Source: Chromatiaceae bacterium
Lineage (GTDB): Bacteria > Pseudomonadota > Gammaproteobacteria > Chromatiales > Chromatiaceae
Assembly: GCA_024235175.1 (NCBI GenBank)
Contig: JACKMX010000004.1
Span: forward strand, 248,001 to 312,000
Length of the DNA: 64,000 nucleotides
Direction of reading: 5' to 3'
Shown: piece by piece, positions 1 through 8,587 of the stretch
Position numbering within the stretch: the stretch's first letter is position 1
Layout: every line of letters begins with the position of its first letter
Notes under the pieces: generated by a model
What the model saw: only the letters and a program-made list of their open reading frames with translations
What the model was told of the DNA's origin: nothing
Database searches by the model: none
Translations under genes and position numbers: made by a program

Positions 1-1026
1 GAAATGGAAGCGGCGCTGAAACGCCTGATCGATCTGCTTACGCAGATTGGTGGTCAGTATGCAGGGTCCCTGGTGCTGCTCGATACGCGACAGCAGATGG
101 CTGACCTCCATGTTGGCGTAACGGTCCCGGGCATCCTTGACCTCGCCGCGCTTGCCCATCAGAGCGTCCACCTCGTCGAACTGCAGCAGGATATCCCGCC
201 CCTGTACCGCATCGAACAGAGCGTTCAGGTTTTTTTCGGTCTCGCCAATGTACTTACTCACAAGCGCCCCGAGATCGACCCGGTAGAGGTCCCAGCCGAG
301 CTGTTTGGCGATTACGCTGGCGGCAAAAGTCTTGCCGGTTCCGGAGGGTCCGCTGAACAGTGCTATCGGGCCGCCTGCGGGCCGGCCGCCCCACTCGTTC
401 ACCACCTGTCCGGCATGACTGATCCAGAGCAGGTACTCCTGCAGCATGCGGCGCTGCGCTGGCAGAATGATCAGCTCATCCCACTCCGCCTGAATATCGA
501 TCGGCACCGCGCCGGGCACTCGCAAACGGCGTCTTGGCAGACCCGTCAACAGGGGCAGGAGAGCCGGATGCGGCTGCAACTGCAGCAGCGGACCCTCCCC
601 CTCGCCCAGCACCAGTCCACGGCCGACCAGCTCGCCCTGCTCCTGAGCCAGCTGCTCGGCCAGCGCATACTCCTGGTCGGTGAATGCCAGCAGGCGATGC
701 AGAAAGGCCAGGGTTGGATTGATGGTGCTGCTCTGTTGCAGATCCTGAAACAGCAGCGCCACATTCGGATTGATTGCCGGCGCATAGATGGCTGCCAGCA
801 TGTCCAGAGCCAGTTCCGGCAGGTTCTCCAGCGGCAGGCTGTTCCAGAGTCTGCCCTCCTGACGCAGCAACTCCACCTGATGCTGGCTCTCCCTGAGCTG
901 AGCCAACAGGCCCTCCGTGGGCTGCCTTCCTCCTCTCGACTCAAGCAGACAGAAGGCGAGCAGCTCGATGCGCTTCCACTCCGCGCTCAGGCTTGCCGGA
1001 CGGACCATCTCCGCCACCACAGCCAT
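1..1026 (-). CDS. AAA+ ATPase of an eCIS cluster (Afp15/Pvc15-like), 3' end outside window
   Basis: The frame is open from the ATG at 1026 to the window edge, giving 342 residues and no stop, so the C-terminus is missing. The Walker A motif GPSGTGKT lies at about residues 226-233 and the Walker B stretch LLQFDEVD at about 280-287. An RRF motif near the cut end is typical of the AAA+ arginine-finger region. The first ~200 residues are a helical domain without recognisable catalytic motifs. Its ATG overlaps the stop of the DUF4255 gene by one base, so the two are probably translationally coupled. In extracellular contractile injection systems a classic AAA+ ATPase of this kind sits at the end of the structural operon and is needed for assembly or cargo handling. 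The family call is secure and the eCIS role follows from the neighbours. Confidence 0.88.
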   Translation of the reverse strand, partial: MAVVAEMVRPASLSAEWKRIELLAFCLLESRGGRQPTEGLLAQLRESQHQVELLRQEGRLWNSLPLENLPELALDMLAAIYAPAINPNVALLFQDLQQSSTINPTLAFLHRLLAFTDQEYALAEQLAQEQGELVGRGLVLGEGEGPLLQLQPHPALLPLLTGLPRRRLRVPGAVPIDIQAEWDELIILPAQRRMLQEYLLWISHAGQVVNEWGGRPAGGPIALFSGPSGTGKTFAASVIAKQLGWDLYRVDLGALVSKYIGETEKNLNALFDAVQGRDILLQFDEVDALMGKRGEVKDARDRYANMEVSHLLSRIEQHQGPCILTTNLRKQIDQAFQRRFHF

Positions 1027-2198
1027 CAGGGTGCTCCTCTCGTTACCGTGATCAGCAGCGGATTGCTGCGAATGCGGAGTCCATCGGCGGCCGCATGCGG
1101 CAGATCGATCCACTGGCCGGTATCCGCCTGAAGACGTATGTGACGCTCGGCAAACAGCTGCAGCTGCCAGCTGTTGTTGCTGTTGTCGAGATCGGTCCAG
1201 TGGCTCAGATTCAGAGCGAATCCGGTACCGGCCGGAGCCGGCAGGTTCTCGACATCGAGGAGTACCGCATCCGCCGACAGACTGAGCACGGGGTCGATAT
1301 CGATCCACTGTCCGCTGCTGCGGTCTGCATCCGGGTTCTGCAACAGCTGCCCGACCAGGGTCAGATCGCCGACAAGTGTGGTATCACCGCCAATCCAGAT
1401 GTCGAGCTGCGGAAAGCCGGTAAAATCCGCCAGACCACCTACCACCGGTACCTCCATGTTGAGTGCAAGGGTCGCCTCCCGGCTGCCCGCCGCGCCGGTC
1501 ACCAGCACCATGGCCGGTGCCCACTGGGGATTGGAGCTGTCCACCCGTACCGAAGGCACCGTGGGATAGAGTGTCTCCCGGCCTGCCGGCCAGGGGCGAT
1601 TGCGGTTGTTCATATTGCTGTCGGCAAAACTGCCCACCGAAGCCACCCGCGCCGCCTGGGTTGTCCGCACCAGCGGCTCCACCGGCGCCAGCGTGATCTC
1701 ATATGCCAGCGACGGCCGGTAGACGGTATCACCCTGCGTCGACCAGATCTGGTTGATCTGCTCATCCGCCAGCGGATGGGGGATGAACTGGGTATGCCAC
1801 ACCTCTCCCGGATTGTCGCCGTCGATCAGCATCACCGGCTGCTCCTGGAACAGGCGCATAACCTGGGAGAGCATGCGCAGCTCGTTGATACCGGCTGAAA
1901 AATCAACAGTGGCGTCGTTGTCCACATCCTCGTCTATGCCGACTGCGGTGATCACACAGAACATCTTTATCCACTGCACATCGCCTGGCCGTGCCGAGGT
2001 TTCAAAGGTGAATGGTTCGAATCGGTAGAAAAACAGATTTAGCGTGTTGGTGTTGTTGACCGCGGGCAGGTTGATCCCCGGCGCACCTATAGTCACGGTT
2101 ACGTCCCAGTCGGGCGGACTGGGAGTCTGACCCAGGGTGTCCAGATGCTCCCTGACCTGGTTGCAGATTTTCGCCAGCGATGAAGTGGGCAGCGGCAT
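1026..2198 (-). CDS. DUF4255 (Pvc16-type) eCIS tail-cap-like protein
   Basis: This is a 390-residue protein. The first ~190 residues match the DUF4255/Pvc16 N-terminal pattern: a helical start, a TVTIGAPGINLPAVNN-like segment, the NLFFYRFEP strand, then a hydrophobic MFCVITAVG strand. The C-terminal half is beta-rich and contains no catalytic motif that I recognise. Members of this family occur in contractile injection systems (Afp16, Pvc16) and are thought to terminate or cap the tube and sheath. The gene lies two bases downstream of the Pro/Gln-rich gene and overlaps the ATPase start, as expected for one operon. It is longer than the DUF4255 domain alone, so the extra ~200 residues could be a host-surface or cap-specific domain. 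Confidence 0.82.
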   Translation of the reverse strand: MPLPTSSLAKICNQVREHLDTLGQTPSPPDWDVTVTIGAPGINLPAVNNTNTLNLFFYRFEPFTFETSARPGDVQWIKMFCVITAVGIDEDVDNDATVDFSAGINELRMLSQVMRLFQEQPVMLIDGDNPGEVWHTQFIPHPLADEQINQIWSTQGDTVYRPSLAYEITLAPVEPLVRTTQAARVASVGSFADSNMNNRNRPWPAGRETLYPTVPSVRVDSSNPQWAPAMVLVTGAAGSREATLALNMEVPVVGGLADFTGFPQLDIWIGGDTTLVGDLTLVGQLLQNPDADRSSGQWIDIDPVLSLSADAVLLDVENLPAPAGTGFALNLSHWTDLDNSNNSWQLQLFAERHIRLQADTGQWIDLPHAAADGLRIRSNPLLITVTRGAP

Positions 2199-2199
2199 C

Positions 2200-3183
2200 T
2201 CACAAACCTCTCAAGCCGAATGGGTTGGAGGCTGACGGCCTGACGCTGCGCCTGTTCTGTCTGGGCCTGGCGGGTGTCTGATCCTCCACCACCACATTGA
2301 TCTGGCCGATGCGCACCTGGGGAATTTCCGGTGGCTGGTCCCGTTTTACGGAATGCCGCAGAGATGTATTACCTGCTTCGGCTCGCTCCGGCTGTACCAT
2401 TGCCTGCATGCGCGGTGGAGTCGCGGCTTGCCCATGGCTGTGGGGGCCTGCTGCGGAAGACTCCCCGGCCGACTCGCTTGCCGGTTGTTGAGCTGCCCTC
2501 CTTCCCTCAATAGGCAAGGTTGCTGCCTGCGGGGGATTGGCAGCAGACTTATTTTCGGTACCAGGTGTGAGTGAATCTACCGGTGGCTGTGGCGCCATGA
2601 CCTGAGTCCCAGCTGCCAATAGCGGGATCTCCGCGGCTGCAGGTCGCATCGGGCCCGGCGGCGCTGACAGGCTGTCCCGTGCCGTGGATACCAGCGAAGC
2701 TTCATAGGCCCGACCTGCCGGAAATGCAGGAGTGGTACCAGGCAGCGGAGTCTCACGGCTGCCGGTTGCAGCTTCAGCCGCTCCTGTCTGCAACCGCTCT
2801 GCGTCTGCCGCAGCGGTATCAGGCTCACTGCGCATCAGAGGCCGGGCAGCCGGATCATCATTCATCGGGGGCTCGCCGGTGCCCATGCGGCCTTCAGCTT
2901 CAGCTTTGGGTGCAGATTCTCCGACTTGTGGTGTCACCCTTTTCGACTCCCCGGTGACCTGAATTGGCCGGTTCTCCACATGATCGGATGCTCTCTCTTT
3001 AGTATTCTTCAAAGCGGAGTAAGGTGCAGGCTGCGAAGTCTGTTCATGCATCCGCAACGATGAATCCTCCTGCGCGGGATGCGGCTGAGTGAATGGCGCC
3101 GCCGTCTGCCGGTCCGAGACTGCAATCCCGCTGCGCCTTGCCGGCTGCCTGCAGTTGTTGATCAGTGAGACGAGAAATTTCAC
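2200..3183 (-). CDS. Low-complexity Pro/Ala/Gln-rich protein of the eCIS operon
   Basis: A 327-residue protein of strongly biased composition (Pro, Ala, Gln, Glu, Ser). It has no membrane segment beyond a weakly hydrophobic start (MKFLVSLINN) and no domain that I recognise. The last ~45 residues (IPQVRIGQINVVVEDQ, then an Arg-rich tail and NPFGLRGL) look folded and conserved in style. This suggests a long disordered linker ending in a short docking segment. Its ATG overlaps the stop of the upstream baseplate gene by four bases (ATGA), so it is very likely translated. It may be a flexible baseplate or tube-length component, but that is a guess from position. Confidence 0.7.
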   Translation of the reverse strand: MKFLVSLINNCRQPARRSGIAVSDRQTAAPFTQPHPAQEDSSLRMHEQTSQPAPYSALKNTKERASDHVENRPIQVTGESKRVTPQVGESAPKAEAEGRMGTGEPPMNDDPAARPLMRSEPDTAAADAERLQTGAAEAATGSRETPLPGTTPAFPAGRAYEASLVSTARDSLSAPPGPMRPAAAEIPLLAAGTQVMAPQPPVDSLTPGTENKSAANPPQAATLPIEGRRAAQQPASESAGESSAAGPHSHGQAATPPRMQAMVQPERAEAGNTSLRHSVKRDQPPEIPQVRIGQINVVVEDQTPARPRQNRRSVRPSASNPFGLRGL

Positions 3184-4025
3184 CAGGCTCCTCCTTGCAG
3201 GCCTTGAACCAGATCATCGGCCCTGTACTTTCCGAGACTCCGGTCGATCAATTGCAGATAGCGCTCCCGTCTGGCCCTGGGGAGTTGCAGGATATCCTTC
3301 TCCGACCAGTGGTAGTGAAATGCCAGATTGTGGATATCCAGATCCAGTGAAGCCGTCTCGCGAACAATCCATGCATAGGGATCTATGGCCGCTTCCTGCT
3401 GCAGATTGCAGTGGGGACATTCTATGCTGGCCGCCACTCCCGCCTGGGGTGACATATCGTCCAGCACCTGATCCAGTGCCTCCAGATCTGCGTCATTCAG
3501 ACGATCCACCTCCACCGGCTGCTCCTGCGAACGCAACAGACGAAAGAGCAATTCACTTAGTGGGAAGCGGCTACCGGAATCCAGGGTCGAGACAAACTCC
3601 TCATCGCCGCCATTCGGCACCCGCAGGCTCACCTCACCAATGCTCAACGAGATCTCTCTTTCCGGATAACCTTCACCCGCCGGCTTCATCGGCAGGCTGC
3701 CCGGAACTATCTGAAACTGAAGCTGCTCACCGCAACCGGCGCAAACCGCGGTAATCCAACGCGGGGAGGCATCGATCAACGCTTCGAGCTGCAACACCAG
3801 GAACTGGCGGTCACCGGCGCTCAGGGAGCGGCACAAGGCTTCATCCACCGCAAATCCCGCCACCTCGCTAAGAGTGCAGGAGAGCACCCTGGTCACCTGT
3901 TCGGGAAGCGTACGGGTGTTGAGGCCACTCTCTGCGAGCGCTCGCTCTATTTCGCCGGTTACCGTTTTGAATAGGTAATCACGCCGCAACCTGCCGTCAC
4001 GCAGCAATCCGCCTGGGAGCTCCAT
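3180..4025 (-). CDS. T4-type baseplate hub assembly-like protein with two CxxC pairs
   Basis: A 281-residue protein whose overall layout resembles the T4_baseplate family (gp26/gp51-like assembly factors) found in eCIS and phage tail clusters. It begins MELPGGLLRDGRLRRDY, typical of that family. Cys pairs at CAGCGEQ (mid-protein) and CPHCNLQ (later) could form one zinc-binding knuckle. A conserved-looking AFHYHWSEKDILQLPRARRERYL segment lies near the C-terminus. The gene starts 18 bases after the tube gene and overlaps the next gene by four bases. Likely role: cytoplasmic assembly factor for the injection-system baseplate. Family assignment is by pattern and gene order; confidence is moderate. 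Confidence 0.72.
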   Translation of the reverse strand: MELPGGLLRDGRLRRDYLFKTVTGEIERALAESGLNTRTLPEQVTRVLSCTLSEVAGFAVDEALCRSLSAGDRQFLVLQLEALIDASPRWITAVCAGCGEQLQFQIVPGSLPMKPAGEGYPEREISLSIGEVSLRVPNGGDEEFVSTLDSGSRFPLSELLFRLLRSQEQPVEVDRLNDADLEALDQVLDDMSPQAGVAASIECPHCNLQQEAAIDPYAWIVRETASLDLDIHNLAFHYHWSEKDILQLPRARRERYLQLIDRSLGKYRADDLVQGLQGGAW

Positions 4026-4043
4026 TGGGGAATCCGCCGGTTA

Positions 4044-4553
4044 TCAGCTTTCCGATGGCTCGCTCACAGCGGTATCCCGCTCCCATCCCTCATGCTGCAG
4101 GGTAAGGGTCTGGATACCCACCGTGTTCATCGTATTCGCATCGAACTCCGGCAGCGCCTGATACTCGGAGACCCAGGCCCGGTACAACTTGTACGAGATC
4201 GCCACCACTCCCTGCAGATTCAGCACATTGAGCACTATATCCTTGCGGTAATTAACCAGTGAAATGCCTCCGTCGCCCTGGATATTGTTCACCAGGTTGG
4301 CCCAGTTCTCGAACACCGGATCATGGGTCAGGCCCTGTTCCAGCGTAACCGGAGGATATTCGGTTCCGCCCGGCATGATGCGCTGATGCGAAGGATCGCC
4401 GGCGGAACGCCATTTCACTTCGCTGACGGTCTTCTTCAAAGCGCCCATCTTCTGCAGACCGGCAACCACCTGCCCGTCGATGATGACCTGGAATTTGAAG
4501 GTTCTGTATGGATCGTAACGGTGAGCATTCACCGGAAAAAGTGGAGCGGCCAT
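4044..4553 (-). CDS. Contractile injection system tube protein (gp19/Pvc1-Pvc5 family)
   Basis: A 169-residue protein with the classic phage-tail tube (T4 gp19) layout. The N-terminal strand YRTFKFQVIIDGQVVAGLQKMGALK is followed by a PGGTEYPPVTLEQGLTHD segment and a C-terminal beta sandwich ending IQTLTLQHEGWERD. Tube proteins of eCIS and type VI systems have this length. It forms the inner hexameric tube through which cargo is loaded. It lies 55 bases downstream of the sheath gene in the same operon. Clusters usually carry more than one tube paralogue; only this one is inside the window. Confidence 0.93.
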   Translation of the reverse strand: MAAPLFPVNAHRYDPYRTFKFQVIIDGQVVAGLQKMGALKKTVSEVKWRSAGDPSHQRIMPGGTEYPPVTLEQGLTHDPVFENWANLVNNIQGDGGISLVNYRKDIVLNVLNLQGVVAISYKLYRAWVSEYQALPEFDANTMNTVGIQTLTLQHEGWERDTAVSEPSES

Positions 4554-4608
4554 TCCAATCTCCCTAATGTAATATGGTTCGGATCACTGTGCTGTGGGCA
4601 AACGTTTA

Positions 4609-6465
4609 TCAGCTCTCTTCACCCACCTTCTGCTGGATTCGCACAATCACGAATTCCGCCGGCTTGAGCGGCGCGAATCCGACCATGACAATCACCTGTC
4701 CACGGTCGATGTCGCCCTGAGTCATGGTGTCACCCAGCCCGCAACGTACAAAAAAAGCATCCTTTGCAGTCTGCCCCTGGAAAGCCCCTGCGCGGAACAG
4801 ACCGTTCATGAAGGCGCCGATATTGGCCCGCAGCGAGCTCCATAGCGGATGATCGTTGGGTTCGAACACCGCCCATTGAATGCCCCGATAGATACTCTCC
4901 TCGATATAGATCGCGGTGCGCCGCACCGGCACATAGCGCCATTCCGGATCGGAATTGGTCGACAGGGTGCGGGCACCCCAGAATACCGAACCGAAATTGG
5001 GCAGCTTGCGGATGCAGTTGACGCCCAATGGATTGAGCTGATCCTGCTCCAGATTCTCCACCTGGAACTCCAGACCGGCGGCCCCGGTCAGTCTGGACTC
5101 GACACCGGCCGGTGCCTTCCACACGCCGCGCTTGCCGTCGATCTTGCTCCACATCCCGGCGGCAATCGTGGATGGCGGTATCTTTACCGTCTTTTTCCTG
5201 TCCGGCGCCTTGTCAGGGTGGTAAAGCGGATTGGCCATATCCACCCAAGGGTAGTAGAGCACGGAATAGGTGGAGGTCGGCAGAGACATGGTGGCCACGG
5301 TGTTCGCATTATCCAGTTCATGGCCGGCAGGCGGATCGACAATGACGATCCGGTTTTTCATCTTTTCGCAATGACTCAACGTTGCTGCGATCACAGAGTT
5401 ACCCGTGCCGTCTGCGGCCCAGCTCTCTCCCGGCAGCACGATGATGCTGATGTCACGGTACTTGCGCAGTGTGTTCTCATAGAGCGCGGTATAGTCCGGC
5501 GCGGTCGGATTGGCTGCGACGCCGCCGGTCAACTGCAAACCGTCGTCATCACCATCACCATCGCCATCCACATTGGTCACCGGATACTGAGCCGTTGTTG
5601 CGCCGGCCAATACATCGACCGTTACCAGTGCTGATCCGGCATTGACAACGGTTTCGGCAAAATCGGCGCTGCTCGAAACCATCGATACAGAAGAGAAGGA
5701 TTCGAGCGCGGTGAATGTTCCGCTGCCGTCCTGATTACCCACATGGATATCGAATACAAATGAGATGTTGCTGATGGTGACCGCTACCGGAGCACTGCCA
5801 TCGGTCACATCAGTGAAAAGCATGACATTTGCCGGCGCTGTATCCTGCACCGTTAACGTATCTGCCGTAGTGGGATCCACATCTTCATCCGACAGGGCTG
5901 TGGAAGCCTGTGCCGCAAGAAGCAGAGACTCAACGACGTTGTCCACACGAACCAGACTGGACCTGCCGTTCACCTTGGTGGATACGAAATCGCCCCGCCT
6001 GGAATCAAGCGAGAGTCCATAGAAGCGCTCCCGAACCGTGCCGCTGAGACTTACCTCTAGATCGAACAGCAGTTTTGGATCCGCGGCTCTCACATACAGA
6101 TCATCTCCCCAGGCTCCGGGACTGTTGGCGGTTACGGTCATCACATCGACCAGTCCCGTCGCAGCGTCCCTCAGGGTCACACTGGATGACCCGGTGGCGC
6201 CTGAAGCCAGCCGGCAGATAAAGGCCGCTCCACCACCGTTAAGATAATAGGCCTGCAGCGCCAGGCCCATGTTATCCGATTCGCTGGTGATCTGGCCAAA
6301 CTCGGAGACATAATCTCCGAAGCTGCCTATCAGCACCGGTTCTCCAATCGGCCCCCGATTCGCGGCACCCACGAATGCCGCCACCGAGGTTGCAACACCC
6401 TCAATCGGGCGCGAACCGCTTGGAATTTCCTCCACATAGACACCGGGGTGCAGATAACTTGGCAT
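4609..6465 (-). CDS. Contractile tail sheath protein
   Basis: The protein starts MPSYLHPGVYVEEIPSGSRP, the diagnostic N-terminus of phage and eCIS sheath proteins. The middle ~250 residues are a variable beta-rich insertion. The C-terminal sheath domain contains NPLGVNCIRKLPNFGSVFWG, then FEPNDHPLW and a final MTQGDIDRGQVIVMVGFAPL. I chose the ATG at 6465, ten codons inside the longest open frame, because AAGGAGAGG precedes it. The protein is then 618 residues. It polymerises around the tube and contracts on firing. Upstream lies a ~475-base gap with a short transposon-like repeat, so the operon promoter is probably in 6466-6800. Confidence 0.95.
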   Translation of the reverse strand: MPSYLHPGVYVEEIPSGSRPIEGVATSVAAFVGAANRGPIGEPVLIGSFGDYVSEFGQITSESDNMGLALQAYYLNGGGAAFICRLASGATGSSSVTLRDAATGLVDVMTVTANSPGAWGDDLYVRAADPKLLFDLEVSLSGTVRERFYGLSLDSRRGDFVSTKVNGRSSLVRVDNVVESLLLAAQASTALSDEDVDPTTADTLTVQDTAPANVMLFTDVTDGSAPVAVTISNISFVFDIHVGNQDGSGTFTALESFSSVSMVSSSADFAETVVNAGSALVTVDVLAGATTAQYPVTNVDGDGDGDDDGLQLTGGVAANPTAPDYTALYENTLRKYRDISIIVLPGESWAADGTGNSVIAATLSHCEKMKNRIVIVDPPAGHELDNANTVATMSLPTSTYSVLYYPWVDMANPLYHPDKAPDRKKTVKIPPSTIAAGMWSKIDGKRGVWKAPAGVESRLTGAAGLEFQVENLEQDQLNPLGVNCIRKLPNFGSVFWGARTLSTNSDPEWRYVPVRRTAIYIEESIYRGIQWAVFEPNDHPLWSSLRANIGAFMNGLFRAGAFQGQTAKDAFFVRCGLGDTMTQGDIDRGQVIVMVGFAPLKPAEFVIVRIQQKVGEES

Positions 6466-6802
6466 GTTCCTCTCCTTGCGTTGCAAATAGATCAAACCAG
6501 GTGACGACTGTGGTCATGCCTGAACTAATCTATCAATGTGATTGTTCGATATAAGCGGGGATTCCGAACCACCTCTGCCTGCGGGCAGAGCATGTTAAAC
6601 CTCCTTGGTTTTTATTCCTTTAAGCTGGGTTCAGCTACTCAATAACACTAGCCGAACGCATCCGAATTTCAAGATTAACCAGATTCAACCGGGTAATGTC
6701 TACAAGCTGCCGTTAATAAAATTCTACTACCTTTCCACGCGCAAAATTTGTTAACTGTTACCCACTCCAAACAGTACCAATTCACTTGCGTACGAATTAA
6801 TC

Positions 6803-6939
6803 TAGTGCCCATCCAGAAAGGGAGTTCCCTCTCCCCTAAGTAGGGGAGAGGGCTAGGGTGAGGGGTATGAAAATCATGAGCTTACCCCCTCACCCCAACC
6901 CTCTCCCTCAAGGGAGAGGGAGTTTCTGGACAGATACTA
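6803..6939. repeat. Short MITE-like inverted-repeat element at the 3' end of the DUF4157 gene
   Basis: About 137 bases bounded by imperfect 17-bp inverted repeats of the form TAGTNYCNRTCCAGAAA (13 of 17 positions match). Inside are two GC-rich hairpins made of CCCTCTCCCC/GGGGAGAGGG and CCCTCTCCC/GGGAGAGGG arms. TAATCTAG occurs on both sides (6798-6805 and 6938-6945) and may be a target duplication, although it overlaps the repeat ends, so the exact borders are uncertain. The stop codon of the DUF4157 gene falls in the right-hand copy. The stretch 6466-6802 holds no gene that I can support. Confidence 0.6.
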
Positions 6940-6941
6940 AT

Positions 6942-8093
6942 CTAGCAGCTTACACCCGGGCCACCGGGAACCTCCCATCTGGGGACGGCCAGGCTTGCGA
7001 CATTAGCAACGTCGGTGCTGCCGGCGCTGACAGAGCGCATATGCGAGCGGATTGCAGAAATGCCATCCTCGGCCTGTTCGGCTATCTGTTCGGCCCCATA
7101 TAAACCGAACCATTTGCCGGGTACATAACAGTAGGCGCTGGCACCGGCCGCGGAAGCACCGGCCTGACTGGCGATAGAATTGGCCATATAGGCAGCTCCG
7201 GACGGATGGTGCTGAGACTGCCAGGAGTGGGCCGCTTCATGAATCAGCAGACTGGGGTTTGATCCCGGGGTGGCATAGGCTGATGAGCCGATCTGAATGA
7301 CGGTCACACCGCCGATCAGCGGAAGGTTCATATAGAGTGTAAAGGGACGACCGCCGCCACCCAACCCATCGGAGAGAAGAATCCTGCTGAAATTCAGACT
7401 GCTGCCATATACTGCGCTGAGAATGCCCTCTTCGGTTGAGTCCAGAAAGCGCATGCCACTGGGCAGCTGAATACCGAATGGAAGTCTTTGTATTCTATCT
7501 CCCGGCTGCGCCTGGCCCTGCTGTACGACATGTGTTAGTTCGTGTGCCAGCAGATGACGCCCCGCGTGAGAATCGGGCTGATACTCTCCGTCCGCGAATA
7601 CCAGATCGCGACCCAGGGTAAAAGCGCGCGCATTGATCTCTCTTGCCGTTGAGGAAGCCTCTTTTCCGATATGCACCCTTACATCCGAAAAATCCCGGGC
7701 AAAACGGGGTTCAAAAAAAGACCGGGTGGAGGCACCCAGCGGTTTACCCGGTGAATTCAATAACCGCTTCACACTGGCGGGAGCGTCCGATTCCGCACTG
7801 CCCGAGCGGGATCCTGGCTTGGTTTGAATATTTGTTTCCAGCTCTTTTTCCGATTCCAGGTGACAGCCACCGGAACAGGTCTTGGCCTGCAGCGCTTCAG
7901 GCCGCTGTATCTGCATCACCCGGTCAGCAATGTGATCCGCTTCACGTTCATAACGATCATTGGGTGCGCCTATTCTGAGTTTTGCCTGAAGAATGGACCT
8001 GACGGAATCGGCCTGCCTGGCGGAAACCGGTGTGGTCTTTATCTGTGGATATCTCTGCTTGTGTCTCGGCAGACGCGCGCTGAATATAGACAT
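6942..8093 (-). CDS. DUF4157 protein with two HExxH zincin motifs, likely eCIS cargo
   Basis: A 383-residue protein. Residues ~110-195 match DUF4157: LGASTRSFFEPRF, then FSDVRVHIGKEA, then LLAHELTHVVQQG with HExxH at about 184-188. After a linker ending IQRL (a common post-DUF4157 motif) comes a C-terminal domain with a second zincin motif, LLIHEAAHSWQ, at about 285-289. A possible third ligand region is EQIAEQAEDG. DUF4157 proteins are repeatedly found as eCIS-associated toxins or cargo-processing modules. The gene points toward the sheath gene on the same strand. I chose the third of three successive ATGs because AAGGGA then sits six bases upstream. The C-terminal domain is probably the effector protease; its substrate is unknown. 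Confidence 0.85.
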   Translation of the reverse strand: MSIFSARLPRHKQRYPQIKTTPVSARQADSVRSILQAKLRIGAPNDRYEREADHIADRVMQIQRPEALQAKTCSGGCHLESEKELETNIQTKPGSRSGSAESDAPASVKRLLNSPGKPLGASTRSFFEPRFARDFSDVRVHIGKEASSTAREINARAFTLGRDLVFADGEYQPDSHAGRHLLAHELTHVVQQGQAQPGDRIQRLPFGIQLPSGMRFLDSTEEGILSAVYGSSLNFSRILLSDGLGGGGRPFTLYMNLPLIGGVTVIQIGSSAYATPGSNPSLLIHEAAHSWQSQHHPSGAAYMANSIASQAGASAAGASAYCYVPGKWFGLYGAEQIAEQAEDGISAIRSHMRSVSAGSTDVANVASLAVPRWEVPGGPGVSC

Positions 8094-8587
8094 CATCATT
8101 CCCTTAATCTGTGACAGCCTCTCTGTTTTATCGCGCGACTATCATGCTATTGTTTCAGGCAATAGAAAGGCGCGTTGCCTCAACTCCGACCTACTCTCCA
8201 GCAAGGCAGAGTCGCACATTAATCCGGCTACGGAAACCATAACCAGATTTCACATTTCAAACTACAGCGACTCTGAACGACTATACTCTGTCTTGGATTC
8301 AGTATAAGCACTCATAACGACTATTCAAGCCCGTTTTTTTCAGCAGCTGGGCTGCTGACCTGGATTTTTAGTTGAGCGACTTTCGTCAGATACTGATAGG
8401 GAGACCTGACTATAAATAAACCTCAGCCATTCCTAGAGCCACAATGGAATTGGCGGTGTGCGAACGGCAAAAGGTAGGGAGGAACAAGCGCAGCGGTTCC
8501 ACCCTATGTTTTGCGATGCAGTGTCATGATCCGGAATCCGGTGATTCAATAGCTGAGTCACGTAAATAATCAGGCGGGGAGATGCTA
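8094..8587. promoter_or_regulatory. Divergent intergenic region between the two DUF4157 genes
   Basis: About 490 bases without a credible gene between divergently transcribed cargo-like genes. It must hold both promoters, but I see no clear operator or well-conserved -35/-10 pair. The base composition is visibly more AT-rich around 8250-8420 than in the flanking genes. Confidence 0.4.

Noticed and set aside
4..1131. Long plus-strand open frame opposite the AAA+ ATPase gene
   Set aside because: It is Gln/Leu-rich antisense translation of a gene with intact Walker A and B motifs; no ribosome site or family features.
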